Shown here piece by piece: positions 6,583-15,199 of a stretch of DNA of 64,000 nucleotides (position 1 is the stretch's first letter; each line of letters starts with the position of its first letter). The DNA is taken from NCBI GenBank assembly GCA_000702085.1, contig JNKP01000005.1:186001-250000 (forward strand), given 5' to 3'. This DNA comes from Lachnospiraceae bacterium P6A3. Lineage in GTDB: Bacteria > Bacillota > Clostridia > Lachnospirales > Lachnospiraceae. The translations under genes were made by a program, and so were the position numbers. The notes below the pieces were generated by a model, which was not told where the DNA came from, ran no database searches, and saw only the letters and a list, made by a program, of their open reading frames with translations.

Positions 6583-8868
6583 TTAAAATGATGCAGTCTG
6601 TTCCAAAGATTTATTCTGAAGATCCAGAAGATTTTTGAAGATGCCGCCCTCTTTCTCCTGAAGGGAATCCCAGGTTCCTTCTTCAACGATCCTTCCGCCG
6701 TCGATGACGATGAGTCTGTCCGCATCACGCAAGGTGGAGAGTCTGTGTGCGATGGAAAGAGTTGTTCTTCCCTGAACGAGGAATTTGAGAGAGTGCTGGA
6801 TTGCTTTCTCTGTTTCCGTATCCACGCTTGCGGTTGCTTCATCGAGAATCAATATCTTAGGATCTGCAAGTATCGCACGTGCTATGGAAATACGCTGCTT
6901 TTCACCGCCGGATAAATCCTTGCCCGATGCACCGATGATGGTGTCGTATCCGTCGGGAAGTTTGGAAATGAATTCGTGAGCCGAGGCAAGCTTTGCGGCT
7001 CTTATTATGTCTGCCTTGGTTGCGTTCTCATTGCCGTATGCGATGTTCTTGGCAACCGAGCCCATGAAGATGTATGTATCCTGAGATACCATCGAAACAT
7101 TTCTTCTAAGATCTGCAAGTGCGAGATTCTTAACGGGGCTTCCGTCAATTTTTATCTCGCCTTCATTAACATCGTAGAGTCTTGAGATGAGGTTAACCAG
7201 TGTGGACTTACCTGCACCGGACCTTCCTACGATTCCGAGCATCTCACCTTCCTTAACGTGAAGGTTGATGTTCTTAAGAACGGGGCGTCCCACTCTGTAT
7301 CCGAAGGTTACGTTATCGAGTTCAATCTCGCCTTTCGGATGATCTAATCTGACAGGATTGTCAATTTCCCGGATCTCGGGGATTGCGTCGATTATCTCGA
7401 AAAGTCTTTCCGCAGAGTTGATGCTTTCCGCCCAGAGCCTGAATACATAGGAGAAGAAGTTCATCGGTCCGTTGAGCTGCATTACATATCCGACAAAAGT
7501 AATGAGCACACCGAGTTCGATCTCTCCTGTCTTAAGTACGAAGATTACTCCGACGATCCAGATCCAGATGCTTGATACTTCCTGAACCATATTGTAGAGA
7601 ATCGCAAATCTGTTTCTGAGTTTTACGATGTTGATCTCCGCATCTTTCAGGTTGTTGCTGGGATGAACAAATTTTGCAATTTCGGAATCCTGCTGTCCGA
7701 ATGCCTTAACTACGCGGGCACCGGTTAAGTTATCGTTTGCTTTACCTGTAACGGCTTTTTCCGCACGGTGTCTTTTGCCCGACAGGGTCCAGAGACCGGG
7801 ACGAAGCTTAACCGTCATGAAGACAAGAAGCGGAAGAAGGATGCATGCGATCAGCGCCATCTTCCAATTGAGTCTGAACATTACGGAGAAAGTGATGATG
7901 ATCGTTGCACCGTGCACAAATACCATGGGAAGACCGTCGATGAAAAATTCCCTTACACGTTCCGAGTCACTGAGAACTCTGGTCATGAGACCGCCGGTCT
8001 GTTTATTAACGAAGAAGTTCAGCGAAAGTCTGCTCATGGCATCGAAGACATCGGTCTTGATATCTTTGACGGTGGAGCTTGCGACCTTGGCCATTACGAA
8101 TATCTGGAAGAAGTTCGATGCCGCCTGAATTATGCGAACACCGATCATGACGAGTGCGACGACTAAAAGCGCTGCGGTGTACTTGCCCGCAAGGCCGAAG
8201 CGCATGAGGAAGGAATCGTCCTTTGCAAGGATCCTGTCGAAGAGGACGGTACCTGTCAGATACGGCCATGCGATGCTGACTGCCGCGGATGTTGCATATG
8301 TCAGGAAGAGAACACAGATCTGCAGCTTATATCTGAGGAAATATTTAAGAGTGCGCATGAAGATGTTGCGCTTACTCTTTTTCTTAACCAGTTCTTCCTC
8401 GTTATCGCCCACATCGTCTTTCTCTTCTTCGTGAGGAAGAGTTCCTTCCTTAAGAAAGGTACGAAGCTGTCTTACGAGGACATTCATCTCGGACTGGTAG
8501 TGATTGGAAAATGCCGCGATGTGAACGGGTACGCCGTCATACTCACCGGAAAGGACATTCGATCCGATGTAGGTATCAACCCTCAGGTGTGCAAGCTTTG
8601 AGTTCTCGTAAAGCACTGTCTCAAGATCCGTGGGATCAAGCACCTCAAGATCTTTTGTATCGATTCCTTTGAAACAGTTGGTGTAGTTTTCGGGGAGCTT
8701 GCCCGTGCACACGCCAACCTTATCAGCAGTTACGAATAAGTATCCGCTGATGTATTCTCCTTCAAAAGAAAGATCGATGGGACTTGAGAGGATGATGTCT
8801 TCGGCTTTGATGCCGAGTTCTGAGATTTTCTCAAGATATAATTTGTCGTTTTTCAAGTCATTTTTCAT
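6583..8868 (-). CDS. ABC exporter half-transporter with N-terminal sensor-like domain
   Basis: First gene of the minus-strand operon, 761 residues. Residues 1-165 form a soluble extension similar in layout to that of the partner at 3863-6022 (LSFEGEYISGYLFVTADKVG resembles a PH-like sheet) but without the zinc ribbon; an acidic EEEKDDVGDNEEE linker follows. Six membrane helices and an ABC domain come next, with GIVGRSGAGKST, DLSGGEKQRISIARAIL, LILDEATASVD and SIAHRLSTL. All nucleotide-binding motifs look functional. It pairs with the downstream half-transporter and DUF1854 protein. A sensor function for the extension is inference. Confidence 0.87.
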   Translation of the reverse strand: MKNDLKNDKLYLEKISELGIKAEDIILSSPIDLSFEGEYISGYLFVTADKVGVCTGKLPENYTNCFKGIDTKDLEVLDPTDLETVLYENSKLAHLRVDTYIGSNVLSGEYDGVPVHIAAFSNHYQSEMNVLVRQLRTFLKEGTLPHEEEKDDVGDNEEELVKKKSKRNIFMRTLKYFLRYKLQICVLFLTYATSAAVSIAWPYLTGTVLFDRILAKDDSFLMRFGLAGKYTAALLVVALVMIGVRIIQAASNFFQIFVMAKVASSTVKDIKTDVFDAMSRLSLNFFVNKQTGGLMTRVLSDSERVREFFIDGLPMVFVHGATIIITFSVMFRLNWKMALIACILLPLLVFMTVKLRPGLWTLSGKRHRAEKAVTGKANDNLTGARVVKAFGQQDSEIAKFVHPSNNLKDAEINIVKLRNRFAILYNMVQEVSSIWIWIVGVIFVLKTGEIELGVLITFVGYVMQLNGPMNFFSYVFRLWAESINSAERLFEIIDAIPEIREIDNPVRLDHPKGEIELDNVTFGYRVGRPVLKNINLHVKEGEMLGIVGRSGAGKSTLVNLISRLYDVNEGEIKIDGSPVKNLALADLRRNVSMVSQDTYIFMGSVAKNIAYGNENATKADIIRAAKLASAHEFISKLPDGYDTIIGASGKDLSGGEKQRISIARAILADPKILILDEATASVDTETEKAIQHSLKFLVQGRTTLSIAHRLSTLRDADRLIVIDGGRIVEEGTWDSLQEKEGGIFKNLLDLQNKSLEQTASF

Positions 8869-8939
8869 AATGTATCAATTTTATCATAGGAAATGCCCTA
8901 AAACACTATATTTGTAGTATATGGAGCATGCCTTTGTGC

Positions 8940-8945
8940 TATAAT
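8940..8945 (+). promoter_or_regulatory. Probable -10 element of the histidine phosphatase gene
   Basis: A consensus TATAAT lies 38 bases before the start codon, in the 114-base divergent region shared with the ABC operon. I see no good -35 at 16-18 bases, so only the -10 is called. Confidence 0.45.
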
Positions 8946-8982
8946 ATGGGCATATTCCTACTTGATAAGAAGGTTTTAAATT

Positions 8983-9675
8983 ATGAGAGTTTTATTTATC
9001 AGACACGGTGAGCCCAATTACGAACTGGACTGTATTACCGAAACAGGAAAGATCCAAGCTGAGCAATGTGCGAAGCGCCTAATGGATGAAGGCATAGAGG
9101 AGATCTGGGCATCTCCCTTGGGTAGAGCACAGGAGACCGCGGAAGCAACGTCCAAGGTTCTCGGACTTCCCATTAAGACCCTTGATTTCATGCAGGAGAT
9201 CGGATGGGGAAGCACCGACGGAAAGCCTGTTTTTTCCGACGGACATCCCTGGAACATCGTTGATGAAATGGCAAGGCAGAACATGAATCTCAACGATCCC
9301 GACTGGAGAAAGAATCCTTACTTTAAGACAAACAGTGTTGTCGGGCATGTGGATATGATCGAGCCCAAGATCGATGAGTGGCTCGCCACATTCGGATATG
9401 TAAGAGAAGGTTTGTATTACCGCCATACCAAAGAGGAAGATACGCACCGTACCATCGCTCTGTTTTCACACGGAGGGTCATCCGCTGCGGCAATGGGACA
9501 CATCCTTAACCTTCCTTTCCCTTATATGTGCGCGTTGTTACATATTGAATTTACCGGTATTACAACCATAAGGTTCGACAGACACGAAGGCCCCTGTACA
9601 CTTCCCTGCATGGAGATCGGTAACGACGGACGCCACATCAAAGAAGGCAAATACCACAGAATGGAAAACAGATAA
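8983..9675 (+). CDS. Histidine phosphatase superfamily protein (phosphoglycerate-mutase-like)
   Basis: The N-terminal RHG catalytic motif (FIRHGEPNYE) supplies the phosphorylated histidine, and the second catalytic His appears in LFSHGGSSAA. Between them lies SPLGRAQETAE, the conserved phosphate-pocket Arg region. At 230 residues the length fits a single-domain phosphatase. It is soluble. The substrate is not evident: family members act on sugar phosphates, cobalamin precursors and other phosphomonoesters. A PPOx-like gene follows 21 bases later on the same strand and may be co-transcribed. Confidence 0.88.
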   Translation: MRVLFIRHGEPNYELDCITETGKIQAEQCAKRLMDEGIEEIWASPLGRAQETAEATSKVLGLPIKTLDFMQEIGWGSTDGKPVFSDGHPWNIVDEMARQNMNLNDPDWRKNPYFKTNSVVGHVDMIEPKIDEWLATFGYVREGLYYRHTKEEDTHRTIALFSHGGSSAAAMGHILNLPFPYMCALLHIEFTGITTIRFDRHEGPCTLPCMEIGNDGRHIKEGKYHRMENR

Positions 9676-9696
9676 ATTTTTTACGGAGGTACCAAA

Positions 9697-10089
9697 ATGG
9701 AAAGAACACTTAAATTCTTAAAAGAGGCCGGAACCTACTACCTTGCAACCGTAGACGGAAATCAGCCCAGAGTAAGACCTTTCGGAACCGTCAATGAGTT
9801 TGAAGGCAAGCTCTATATTCAGACAGGTAAAAAGAAAGATGTAAGCAAGCAGCTTCACGCAAATCCCAAGGCTGAGATCTGTGCATTCATGAACGGCGAG
9901 TGGATCAGAATCGCATGCGAACTGGTTCCCGATGACAGAAGAGAAGCAAAGGTTTCAATGCTTGAAGCATATCCCAACCTTCAGGGAATGTATTCCGCAG
10001 ACGATGACAATACCGAAGTTCTCTACATGAAGAATGCGACCGCAACCTTCAGTTCCTTCATGGGAGCACCCGAAGTAGAGAAGTTCTGA
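9697..10089 (+). CDS. Pyridoxamine 5'-phosphate oxidase-like FMN-binding protein
   Basis: A 130-residue split-barrel protein beginning MERTLKFLKEAGTYYLATVD with the RVRPFGTV strand, both typical of the small PPOx-like flavoprotein family of anaerobes. The start is preceded by ACGGAGG. Members bind FMN or F420 and reduce various substrates; true vitamin B6 oxidase activity is unlikely at this length and in an anaerobe. It ends in front of an intrinsic terminator. Confidence 0.85.
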   Translation: MERTLKFLKEAGTYYLATVDGNQPRVRPFGTVNEFEGKLYIQTGKKKDVSKQLHANPKAEICAFMNGEWIRIACELVPDDRREAKVSMLEAYPNLQGMYSADDDNTEVLYMKNATATFSSFMGAPEVEKF

Positions 10090-10112
10090 TAATATAATTA
10101 ATGACAGATAAG

Positions 10113-10148
10113 AACCATGGGGAAGGTAATCCGTTCCCATGGTTTTTG
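10113..10148 (+). terminator. Intrinsic terminator after the PPOx-like gene
   Basis: AACCATGGG (10113-10121) pairs with CCCATGGTT (10136-10144), with further pairing inside, and is followed by five T residues. Confidence 0.8.
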
Positions 10149-10212
10149 CTGTATTGACTTAGTATATGGCTATGATAAAATGAGATGACGACGGTTATAT
10201 GTGAGGAATATT

Positions 10213-10917
10213 ATGATATATTTCAACGATCTGCCCCTGGACAGCGACATCTTAAAAGCGCTTGGGGAATTGTCAATAGATTACGTATTTCAGCCGATCT
10301 TTAAGCCGGACGGAAAGACGGTTTTTGCCCGCGAGGCACTCATGCGCCCTACCGAGATGACGGTACTCGATCTTATCGATAAATATGATAAGGAAGATAA
10401 GCTCCATGTCCTGGAAGTAGCTACTTTCTTCGGCGCAATGCAGGAGTATCAGGCCCGCGGATATACGGAGCACGTATGTCTGAATTCCTTCCCTTCCGAG
10501 TTCTTTACCATGTCGGAGGCAACGGCATTCAACAGTTATTTCGGAGATCTCTCGGGAGTAGGTATCGTAGAGATTCTTGAGTATCCTTTTATATCCGAGA
10601 ACGCATGTAAATACAAAAAGATTGCATGTGAGAGACAGAATCTCATGATAGCAATCGATGATTTCGGAAACGGACTCAGCAACATGGATCTGGTGGACAT
10701 GTATTCGCCGCAGATCGTTAAGTTGGACAGAACACTCATAAGCGACATTGATACAGATTCCGAAAAGCAGGAGAATGTATCAGGTCTTGTAAAGACATTC
10801 CATGCAAGAAACATCATGGTAGTTGCTGAGGGTATAGAGAGAAAAGAAGAATTCGATATGCTTGTGGACATGGGCGTGGATCTGTTCCAGGGTTATTACT
10901 TGGCAATGCCCGAATAA
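10213..10917 (+). CDS. EAL-domain cyclic-di-GMP phosphodiesterase
   Basis: ATG 10213 follows GTGAGGAAT, a better ribosome site than for the in-frame GTG at 10201. The 234 residues are a stand-alone EAL domain. The catalytic landmarks are all visible: EALMRP, CLNSFPSEF (metal Asn), EILEYPF, IAIDDFGNG, IVKLDRTLI, VAEGIER and FQGYYLAMP. It should hydrolyse c-di-GMP to pGpG in the cytosol. It lacks sensory or membrane domains. An AraC-GGDEF protein at 30158 is the only other c-di-GMP-type domain in the window. Confidence 0.93.
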   Translation: MIYFNDLPLDSDILKALGELSIDYVFQPIFKPDGKTVFAREALMRPTEMTVLDLIDKYDKEDKLHVLEVATFFGAMQEYQARGYTEHVCLNSFPSEFFTMSEATAFNSYFGDLSGVGIVEILEYPFISENACKYKKIACERQNLMIAIDDFGNGLSNMDLVDMYSPQIVKLDRTLISDIDTDSEKQENVSGLVKTFHARNIMVVAEGIERKEEFDMLVDMGVDLFQGYYLAMPE

Positions 10918-10933
10918 AATATTAGGAATAATG

Positions 10934-10971
10934 AAGATGACAGGGGGGCTCTCTCTTGTCATCTTTTTTTT
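10934..10971 (+). terminator. Intrinsic terminator after the EAL gene
   Basis: AAGATGACA (10934-10942) pairs with TGTCATCTT (10957-10965), followed by a run of T residues. Confidence 0.8.
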
Positions 10972-11047
10972 ATATAGTGTATTATTGAACAGATAATATA
11001 CGGGCTCAGGGGGGACTGATTTGCGGCCCGAATCCGGTGGAGGAGAC

Positions 11048-12133
11048 ATGAAAGAGTTTTTAAAGAAAAAAGACATTGAGATCTCGCTTAAGAGATACGG
11101 AATCGATGCACTGGGTGCCATGGCGCAGGGATTATTTTGTTCGCTGCTGATCGGAACCATCATCAACACCTTCGGAACACAGTTTAACATTCCGTTCCTG
11201 ACTGCAACCGTTGCAACAATCGGCGGAGTTGAATACACCGTAGGCGGAATGGCATCCGCAATGAGCGGACCTGCAATGGCTGTAGCTATCGGCTATGCAC
11301 TTAAGTGCCCGCCGCTTGTTCTGTTTTCCATGATAACAGTCGGCTTTGCATCAAATGCTCTCGGCGGAGCGGGAGGACCTTTGGCAGTTCTTTTCGTTGC
11401 GATTATCTCAGCCGAATTCGGTAAAGCCGTATCAAAAGAAACCAAAATTGACATTCTTGTCACTCCTCTTGTTACCATCGGTGTGGGAATGTTCCTGTCA
11501 TGGCTTATCGCACCTCCCATCGGAGCTGCGGCATCATCCGTAGGAAAGCTCATCATGTGGGCTACGGATCTTCAGCCTTTCTTAATGGGAATCCTCGTAT
11601 CCGTTATCGTAGGAATCGCACTGACTCTTCCCATATCATCCGCTGCAATCTGCGCGGCACTTTCACTTACCGGACTTGCGGGAGGAGCTGCCGTTGCGGG
11701 ATGCTGTGCACAGATGATCGGATTTGCTGTTATCTCTTATAAGGAAAATAAAATGGGAGGACTTATCTCCCAGGGCATCGGAACCTCCATGCTTCAGATG
11801 GGCAACATCGTAAAGAACCCCAGGATCTGGATCGCACCCATTGTCGCATCCGCTATCACCGGTCCCATTGCTACATGCGTTTTTCAGATGAACATGAACG
11901 GAGCGCCCGTATCATCCGGAATGGGAACCTGCGGATTTGTAGGCCCCTTAGGAGTTTACACCGGATGGGTCAATGACATTGCAGCGGGAACCAAGGCAGC
12001 TATCACTGCCAATGACTGGATCGGACTTATTCTCATCTGTTTTGTTTTACCTGCGGTGATCACGCCCTTGATCCACATGGTAGTGGTAAAACTCGGATGG
12101 GTAAAAGAAGGAGATATGAAGCTCGCAAAGTAA
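11048..12133 (+). CDS. PTS EIIC-type membrane transporter (PTS_EIIC_2 family), orphan
   Basis: ATG 11048 follows GGTGGAGGAGAC; an in-frame upstream start at 11021 overlaps that ribosome site. The 361 residues are very hydrophobic and rich in Gly and Ala, with about eight to ten membrane spans and the GGAGGPLAVLF and GMGTCGFVGPLG motifs of the EIIC_2 family. No EIIA or EIIB gene is nearby, so phosphotransfer partners would be elsewhere or absent; some members of this family have been suggested to act as non-PTS permeases. The substrate is unknown. Confidence 0.8.
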   Translation: MKEFLKKKDIEISLKRYGIDALGAMAQGLFCSLLIGTIINTFGTQFNIPFLTATVATIGGVEYTVGGMASAMSGPAMAVAIGYALKCPPLVLFSMITVGFASNALGGAGGPLAVLFVAIISAEFGKAVSKETKIDILVTPLVTIGVGMFLSWLIAPPIGAAASSVGKLIMWATDLQPFLMGILVSVIVGIALTLPISSAAICAALSLTGLAGGAAVAGCCAQMIGFAVISYKENKMGGLISQGIGTSMLQMGNIVKNPRIWIAPIVASAITGPIATCVFQMNMNGAPVSSGMGTCGFVGPLGVYTGWVNDIAAGTKAAITANDWIGLILICFVLPAVITPLIHMVVVKLGWVKEGDMKLAK

Positions 12134-12173
12134 GCGTCACGTAAATTAATTATCAAAGTCAGGGGGTAATACT

Positions 12174-13037
12174 ATGGATTCTATGAATTTAAACAACACA
12201 GCACCCATGCAGACCGCACCTGAAGTACCTAAGAAGGGCCCCGGAAAAGCTATATTTCTGATCATAGGACTTGCACTGGGAGCCTTGTTGACCGCTCTTG
12301 TTATGTGTATCGTGCTCAAAACGAAATCAGGCGAAACTTCGAAATCCGTAGAGGGTGAGGGGTATGAATCGCCCGAAGAAGCAGTCACTGCATATTTGAA
12401 TTTCCTGAAAGAAGGAGATCTTGAAGGCGTTATTTCTACATTTGCCGTGGAATCATATGTAGATAATTATGATATGGATGAGTATTTCGAATATATTCAG
12501 CAATTCAATCCGTTTATAGCAAACGGCGGACAAATGACCACCGGATTTTACTTCGATTCGGATATGGCGAGAGATTTGAATATTGAAAGCAGAAGAGCAT
12601 ATATACTTTATAACCTTCACAAACAGCTGATGCAGATCATCTCGCATGAAACAGATGAAGAAGAGATCGTTGAAACGATATCCGACGGAAGAATATATAC
12701 CTTTGATGAAGACTCTTGTAAATCGGTAATGAAGTTTCTTTCTACCGACCCGGAATTAGACAGCATTGATATCGGAGATTTTCTTGAACATGAAGATTTT
12801 GATCTGCCTGATGACGGAATAAAAAGAACTATGAAAAGCCTGAAAAAGCGCTGGGGTGCGGATGTTGAGCAGGTGATTGTAGAACTTGAGATCGCAGATG
12901 AGGACTATACGCTTTTTATGCTCTGCGTTTGCTATGACGGAAAATGGTATATTGCGGAATTTAATAATCCCACTGCTTTAGCGCTTGGAACCAAACCCAA
13001 TGACCGGGGCCTTGTACACGAAGATGAGCTTCCCTGA
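12174..13037 (+). CDS. Membrane-anchored protein of unknown function
   Basis: ATG 12174 follows AGGGGGT. The 287 residues start with a Pro-rich cytoplasmic tail, one membrane helix (about 26-48) and an acidic extracellular part with ESPEEAVTAYLNFLKEGDLE, a helix-rich opening seen in many NTF2-like or DUF4878-like surface domains. It is not a lipoprotein because no lipobox Cys follows the helix. No enzyme motif is visible. It sits 40 bases downstream of the EIIC gene and may share its transcript. Confidence 0.6.
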   Translation: MDSMNLNNTAPMQTAPEVPKKGPGKAIFLIIGLALGALLTALVMCIVLKTKSGETSKSVEGEGYESPEEAVTAYLNFLKEGDLEGVISTFAVESYVDNYDMDEYFEYIQQFNPFIANGGQMTTGFYFDSDMARDLNIESRRAYILYNLHKQLMQIISHETDEEEIVETISDGRIYTFDEDSCKSVMKFLSTDPELDSIDIGDFLEHEDFDLPDDGIKRTMKSLKKRWGADVEQVIVELEIADEDYTLFMLCVCYDGKWYIAEFNNPTALALGTKPNDRGLVHEDELP

Positions 13038-13143
13038 TAAGATTTCGGCATCTTGGTAGCCCCCGCTGTACCGCTTGGTAGTGAAACTATTGTGCATATA
13101 AAAAGCGCTCGATAATATGTAGCCATAACAAAGAAACAAATCT

Positions 13144-13214
13144 GGTGACAGAGGGGACGCTTCGTTTTTGTCATCAGGATCCGATGACAAAAATGAAGCG
13201 TCCCCTCTGTCACC
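13144..13214. repeat. Large palindrome element, copy 1
   Basis: A 71-base inverted repeat. The left arm runs GGTGACA, then GGGGACGCTTC, then TTTTTGTCATC; the right arm is its complement. Both ends of each arm carry TGACA/TGTCA. It lies immediately before the ribosome site of the gene at 13235. Four relatives lie at 15106, 17233, 20232 and 30013. Confidence 0.9.
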
Positions 13215-13234
13215 TCTACAAGGAGGAAAAAGTT

Positions 13235-13840
13235 ATGACTGCATATACTGCTTACTTATCACAAGATGAAATTAACAATCGCATCAGCGGTTTGAACGAG
13301 CTTAAGAAAGACGCTGCTAAATTGCAGAAGAGAGGTCTTCCCTTCATGATGGCATCGGTTCTTCTCTGGACCGGTATCATGTTTTCGACCGTCTGCATTG
13401 AGAACATTAATGAGAGGAATTTCTTTATTTTCTGTTCTTCGGCACTTCTGATGCCACTTGCATCGGCCTTCGGAAAAATGCTGGGTGTAAACATATACCG
13501 GAAGACAACGAACCCGATAAACAAACTGGGATTCTTATGTAACATCAATCAATTCCTGTATCTGCCCATCGCAATGTGGGCATACAATGCACATCCCGAA
13601 TCCATGCTTTTGATCTACGCCATAATCTTCGCGGCACACCTTCTTCCCTTTTCGTGGGTGTATAACAGCAGGATTTATTTCACGGCATCCATGGTCGAAT
13701 CAATCGGTGTGATCCTCATCGGATACAGATTCGGATATCCCGCGGCAATGGCTTTCATAGTCATCATGCAGATAATCGTATGCATCAGACTGACTATGCA
13801 GGTAAAAGAGGACGAAAGAGAAATTGAAAGTAACTGTTGA
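13235..13840 (+). CDS. Integral membrane protein of unknown function (DUF7010-like)
   Basis: ATG 13235 follows AAGGAGG; the frame is open upstream to 13145 only because it passes through the palindrome repeat. The 201 residues have about five to six membrane helices after a short soluble N-terminus (ISGLNELKKDAAKLQKRGLP). The layout reminds me of DUF7010 proteins, from memory only. Its 3' end overlaps the start of the following LytTR gene by 17 bases, so translational coupling is likely, and it may belong to the same regulatory unit. Confidence 0.65.
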   Translation: MTAYTAYLSQDEINNRISGLNELKKDAAKLQKRGLPFMMASVLLWTGIMFSTVCIENINERNFFIFCSSALLMPLASAFGKMLGVNIYRKTTNPINKLGFLCNINQFLYLPIAMWAYNAHPESMLLIYAIIFAAHLLPFSWVYNSRIYFTASMVESIGVILIGYRFGYPAAMAFIVIMQIIVCIRLTMQVKEDEREIESNC

Positions 13841-14267
13841 AAAAGATCAAACAGAAAACGTCGTATTCGCAGAGATTCATTGCAAGGATGTGACGGAAGA
13901 AGTTTCGAGACTCGAGAGGCATATCAGAAACTTCGACACATTCATCACTGCGAAAGAAGACGGCAGCAGTGTGAACGTGCCTACCGAAGATATCTATTAC
14001 ATCGAATCGGTGGACAAGAAGACTTTTATCTATACGGAAGCAAATGTCTCCGTGACGGACAAGAGATTATACGAACTAGAAGAAATATTAGATAATAATG
14101 ATTTCTTCAGATGTTCCAAATCCATGATCGTGCATTTAAATAAGGTAGTAAGTCTTAAACCGGAGATAACCAGGAACATCCGCGCTACGCTCAAAAACGG
14201 GGAAGTAATCCTGATCTCAAGGCGCTATGCCGCGGATCTTAAGAAACTTCTCGGAATAGGGGGCTGA
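13824..14267 (+). CDS. LytTR-family DNA-binding regulator (second copy)
   Basis: The frame starts at TTG 13824, inside the preceding gene; the resulting N-terminus (MKVTVEKDQTEN) aligns in style with the first copy. The 147 residues end in a LytTR domain: DIYYIESVDKKTFIYTEA, FFRCSKSMIVHLNKV, and ISRRYAADLKKLLG. It is a stand-alone regulator without a receiver domain. A DUF3021 gene follows after one base. The pair repeats the arrangement at 605-1511 with moderate similarity, so the two modules are paralogous but not recently copied. Confidence 0.88.
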   Translation: MKVTVEKDQTENVVFAEIHCKDVTEEVSRLERHIRNFDTFITAKEDGSSVNVPTEDIYYIESVDKKTFIYTEANVSVTDKRLYELEEILDNNDFFRCSKSMIVHLNKVVSLKPEITRNIRATLKNGEVILISRRYAADLKKLLGIGG

Positions 14268-14268
14268 T

Positions 14269-14712
14269 ATGAGTTATATAGTTAAAAGAATGCTGACGGT
14301 TTTCAGAAATGCACTGGCATTTTCCTATGCCTGGACGGTTCTGTGCGCGGCGGTTATCGTATGGCTCCTGGGCGGCAGCAACCTCAGTGTAGGATTTTTA
14401 TTCAAGTTGCTGGCTCTCTGCGCATGGGGCTCCGCATGTTTTGCGGGTTGCTTCTTCAATACATTGTTCGATAAGAAGGGATTCATTTTCTGTCTGACTC
14501 TTTTCTATATATTATTCCTTCCGGTGGAGATACTGATCTATTACTCCATGGGACTGTTTGTAGGCGGCGGAAGCCCCATAGTCTGGATAATCTTTTGGTC
14601 ATCCGTTATGTCGATGTACGTGGCGGCAATATTGATAGACAGGCTGATTCTTAAGCGAAGAGGGGCGGAATACACCAAGAAACTGCAGGAATATAACAAA
14701 GCGGCTCAGTGA
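14269..14712 (+). CDS. DUF3021-family membrane protein (second copy)
   Basis: 147 residues with four hydrophobic segments and a basic C-terminal tail (LILKRRGAEYTKKLQEYNK), located one base after a LytTR gene. Topology and context match DUF3021, the usual LytTR partner. An intrinsic terminator follows within 35 bases, so the unit 13235-14712 ends here. Confidence 0.8.
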   Translation: MSYIVKRMLTVFRNALAFSYAWTVLCAAVIVWLLGGSNLSVGFLFKLLALCAWGSACFAGCFFNTLFDKKGFIFCLTLFYILFLPVEILIYYSMGLFVGGGSPIVWIIFWSSVMSMYVAAILIDRLILKRRGAEYTKKLQEYNKAAQ

Positions 14713-14746
14713 CCTGTACAAAACAAAATATCGGAAACTATAAAGG

Positions 14747-14784
14747 ATAAGCCGGCGGGAATTGCCCCCACGGCTTATTTTTTT
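14747..14784 (+). terminator. Intrinsic terminator after the second LytTR module
   Basis: ATAAGCCG (14747-14754) pairs with CGGCTTAT (14771-14778), with inner GGG/CCC pairing, then seven T residues. Confidence 0.85.
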
Positions 14785-14785
14785 G

Positions 14786-14813
14786 TTGACTTTTAATAAA
14801 AATCTTATAAAAT
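14786..14813 (+). promoter_or_regulatory. Promoter of feo operon 1
   Basis: TTGACT (14786-14791) and TAAAAT (14808-14813) are 16 bases apart. The -35 overlaps the end of the preceding terminator. The start site would fall at about 14820, directly before the dyad operator. Confidence 0.65.
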
Positions 14814-14820
14814 GATATCG

Positions 14821-14836
14821 GTTAGTATATACTAAC
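14821..14836. promoter_or_regulatory. Dyad operator of feo operon 1 (GTTAG-N6-CTAAC)
   Basis: GTTAGTATATACTAAC is a perfect 16-base palindrome at the predicted transcription start. The same half-sites with the same 6-base gap occur at the equivalent position in feo operon 2 (26327-26342). This resembles an iron-responsive DtxR/IdeR-type operator, so repression by Fe(II)-bound repressor is likely. The regulator itself is not in the window. Confidence 0.65.
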
Positions 14837-14896
14837 AGTAGATAATGATAGCTAACAAAAGTTAATTTTTGATAACTCACGAAAGGAGGCCCGGAT

Positions 14897-15106
14897 ATGA
14901 CACTTAATGATGCCGAACTTGAAAAAGAATATGTGATCACCGATATTTCTACCGGCGATGAAGAGATGGAGAGCTTCCTGTTTACCCTCGGATGCTACAG
15001 CGGAGAGAAGATCACCGTTGTCGATAAAAAGAAGAATCTTGTAGTCTCCATCAAGGACGCAAGATACAACATCGATAAGGAGCTTGCAGACGCTATATGC
15101 ATTTAG
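14897..15106 (+). CDS. feoA: Ferrous iron transport protein A
   Basis: A 69-residue SH3-like FeoA domain (TLGCYSGEKITVVDKKKNLV, VSIKDARYNIDKELADAICI). The start follows AAAGGAGG. FeoA binds FeoB and stimulates Fe2+ uptake. The stop codon overlaps the first base of palindrome element copy 2, which separates it from feoB. It is the first gene of the operon under the GTTAG-N6-CTAAC operator. Confidence 0.88.
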   Translation: MTLNDAELEKEYVITDISTGDEEMESFLFTLGCYSGEKITVVDKKKNLVVSIKDARYNIDKELADAICI

Positions 15107-15170
15107 GTGACAGTAGGGACGCTTCTATTTTGTCACCGGGTGACAAAATAGAAGCGTCCCCACTGTCACC
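15106..15170. repeat. Large palindrome element, copy 2 (between feoA and feoB)
   Basis: A 65-base inverted repeat with outer GGTGACAG/CTGTCACC and inner GGGACGCTTCTATTTTGTCA arms around a short CCGGG centre. It starts within the feoA stop codon and ends 29 bases before the feoB start, so it is transcribed inside the operon mRNA. Confidence 0.9.
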
Positions 15171-15199
15171 ACAGCTTCATATAAAAGGAGGATTATGAA

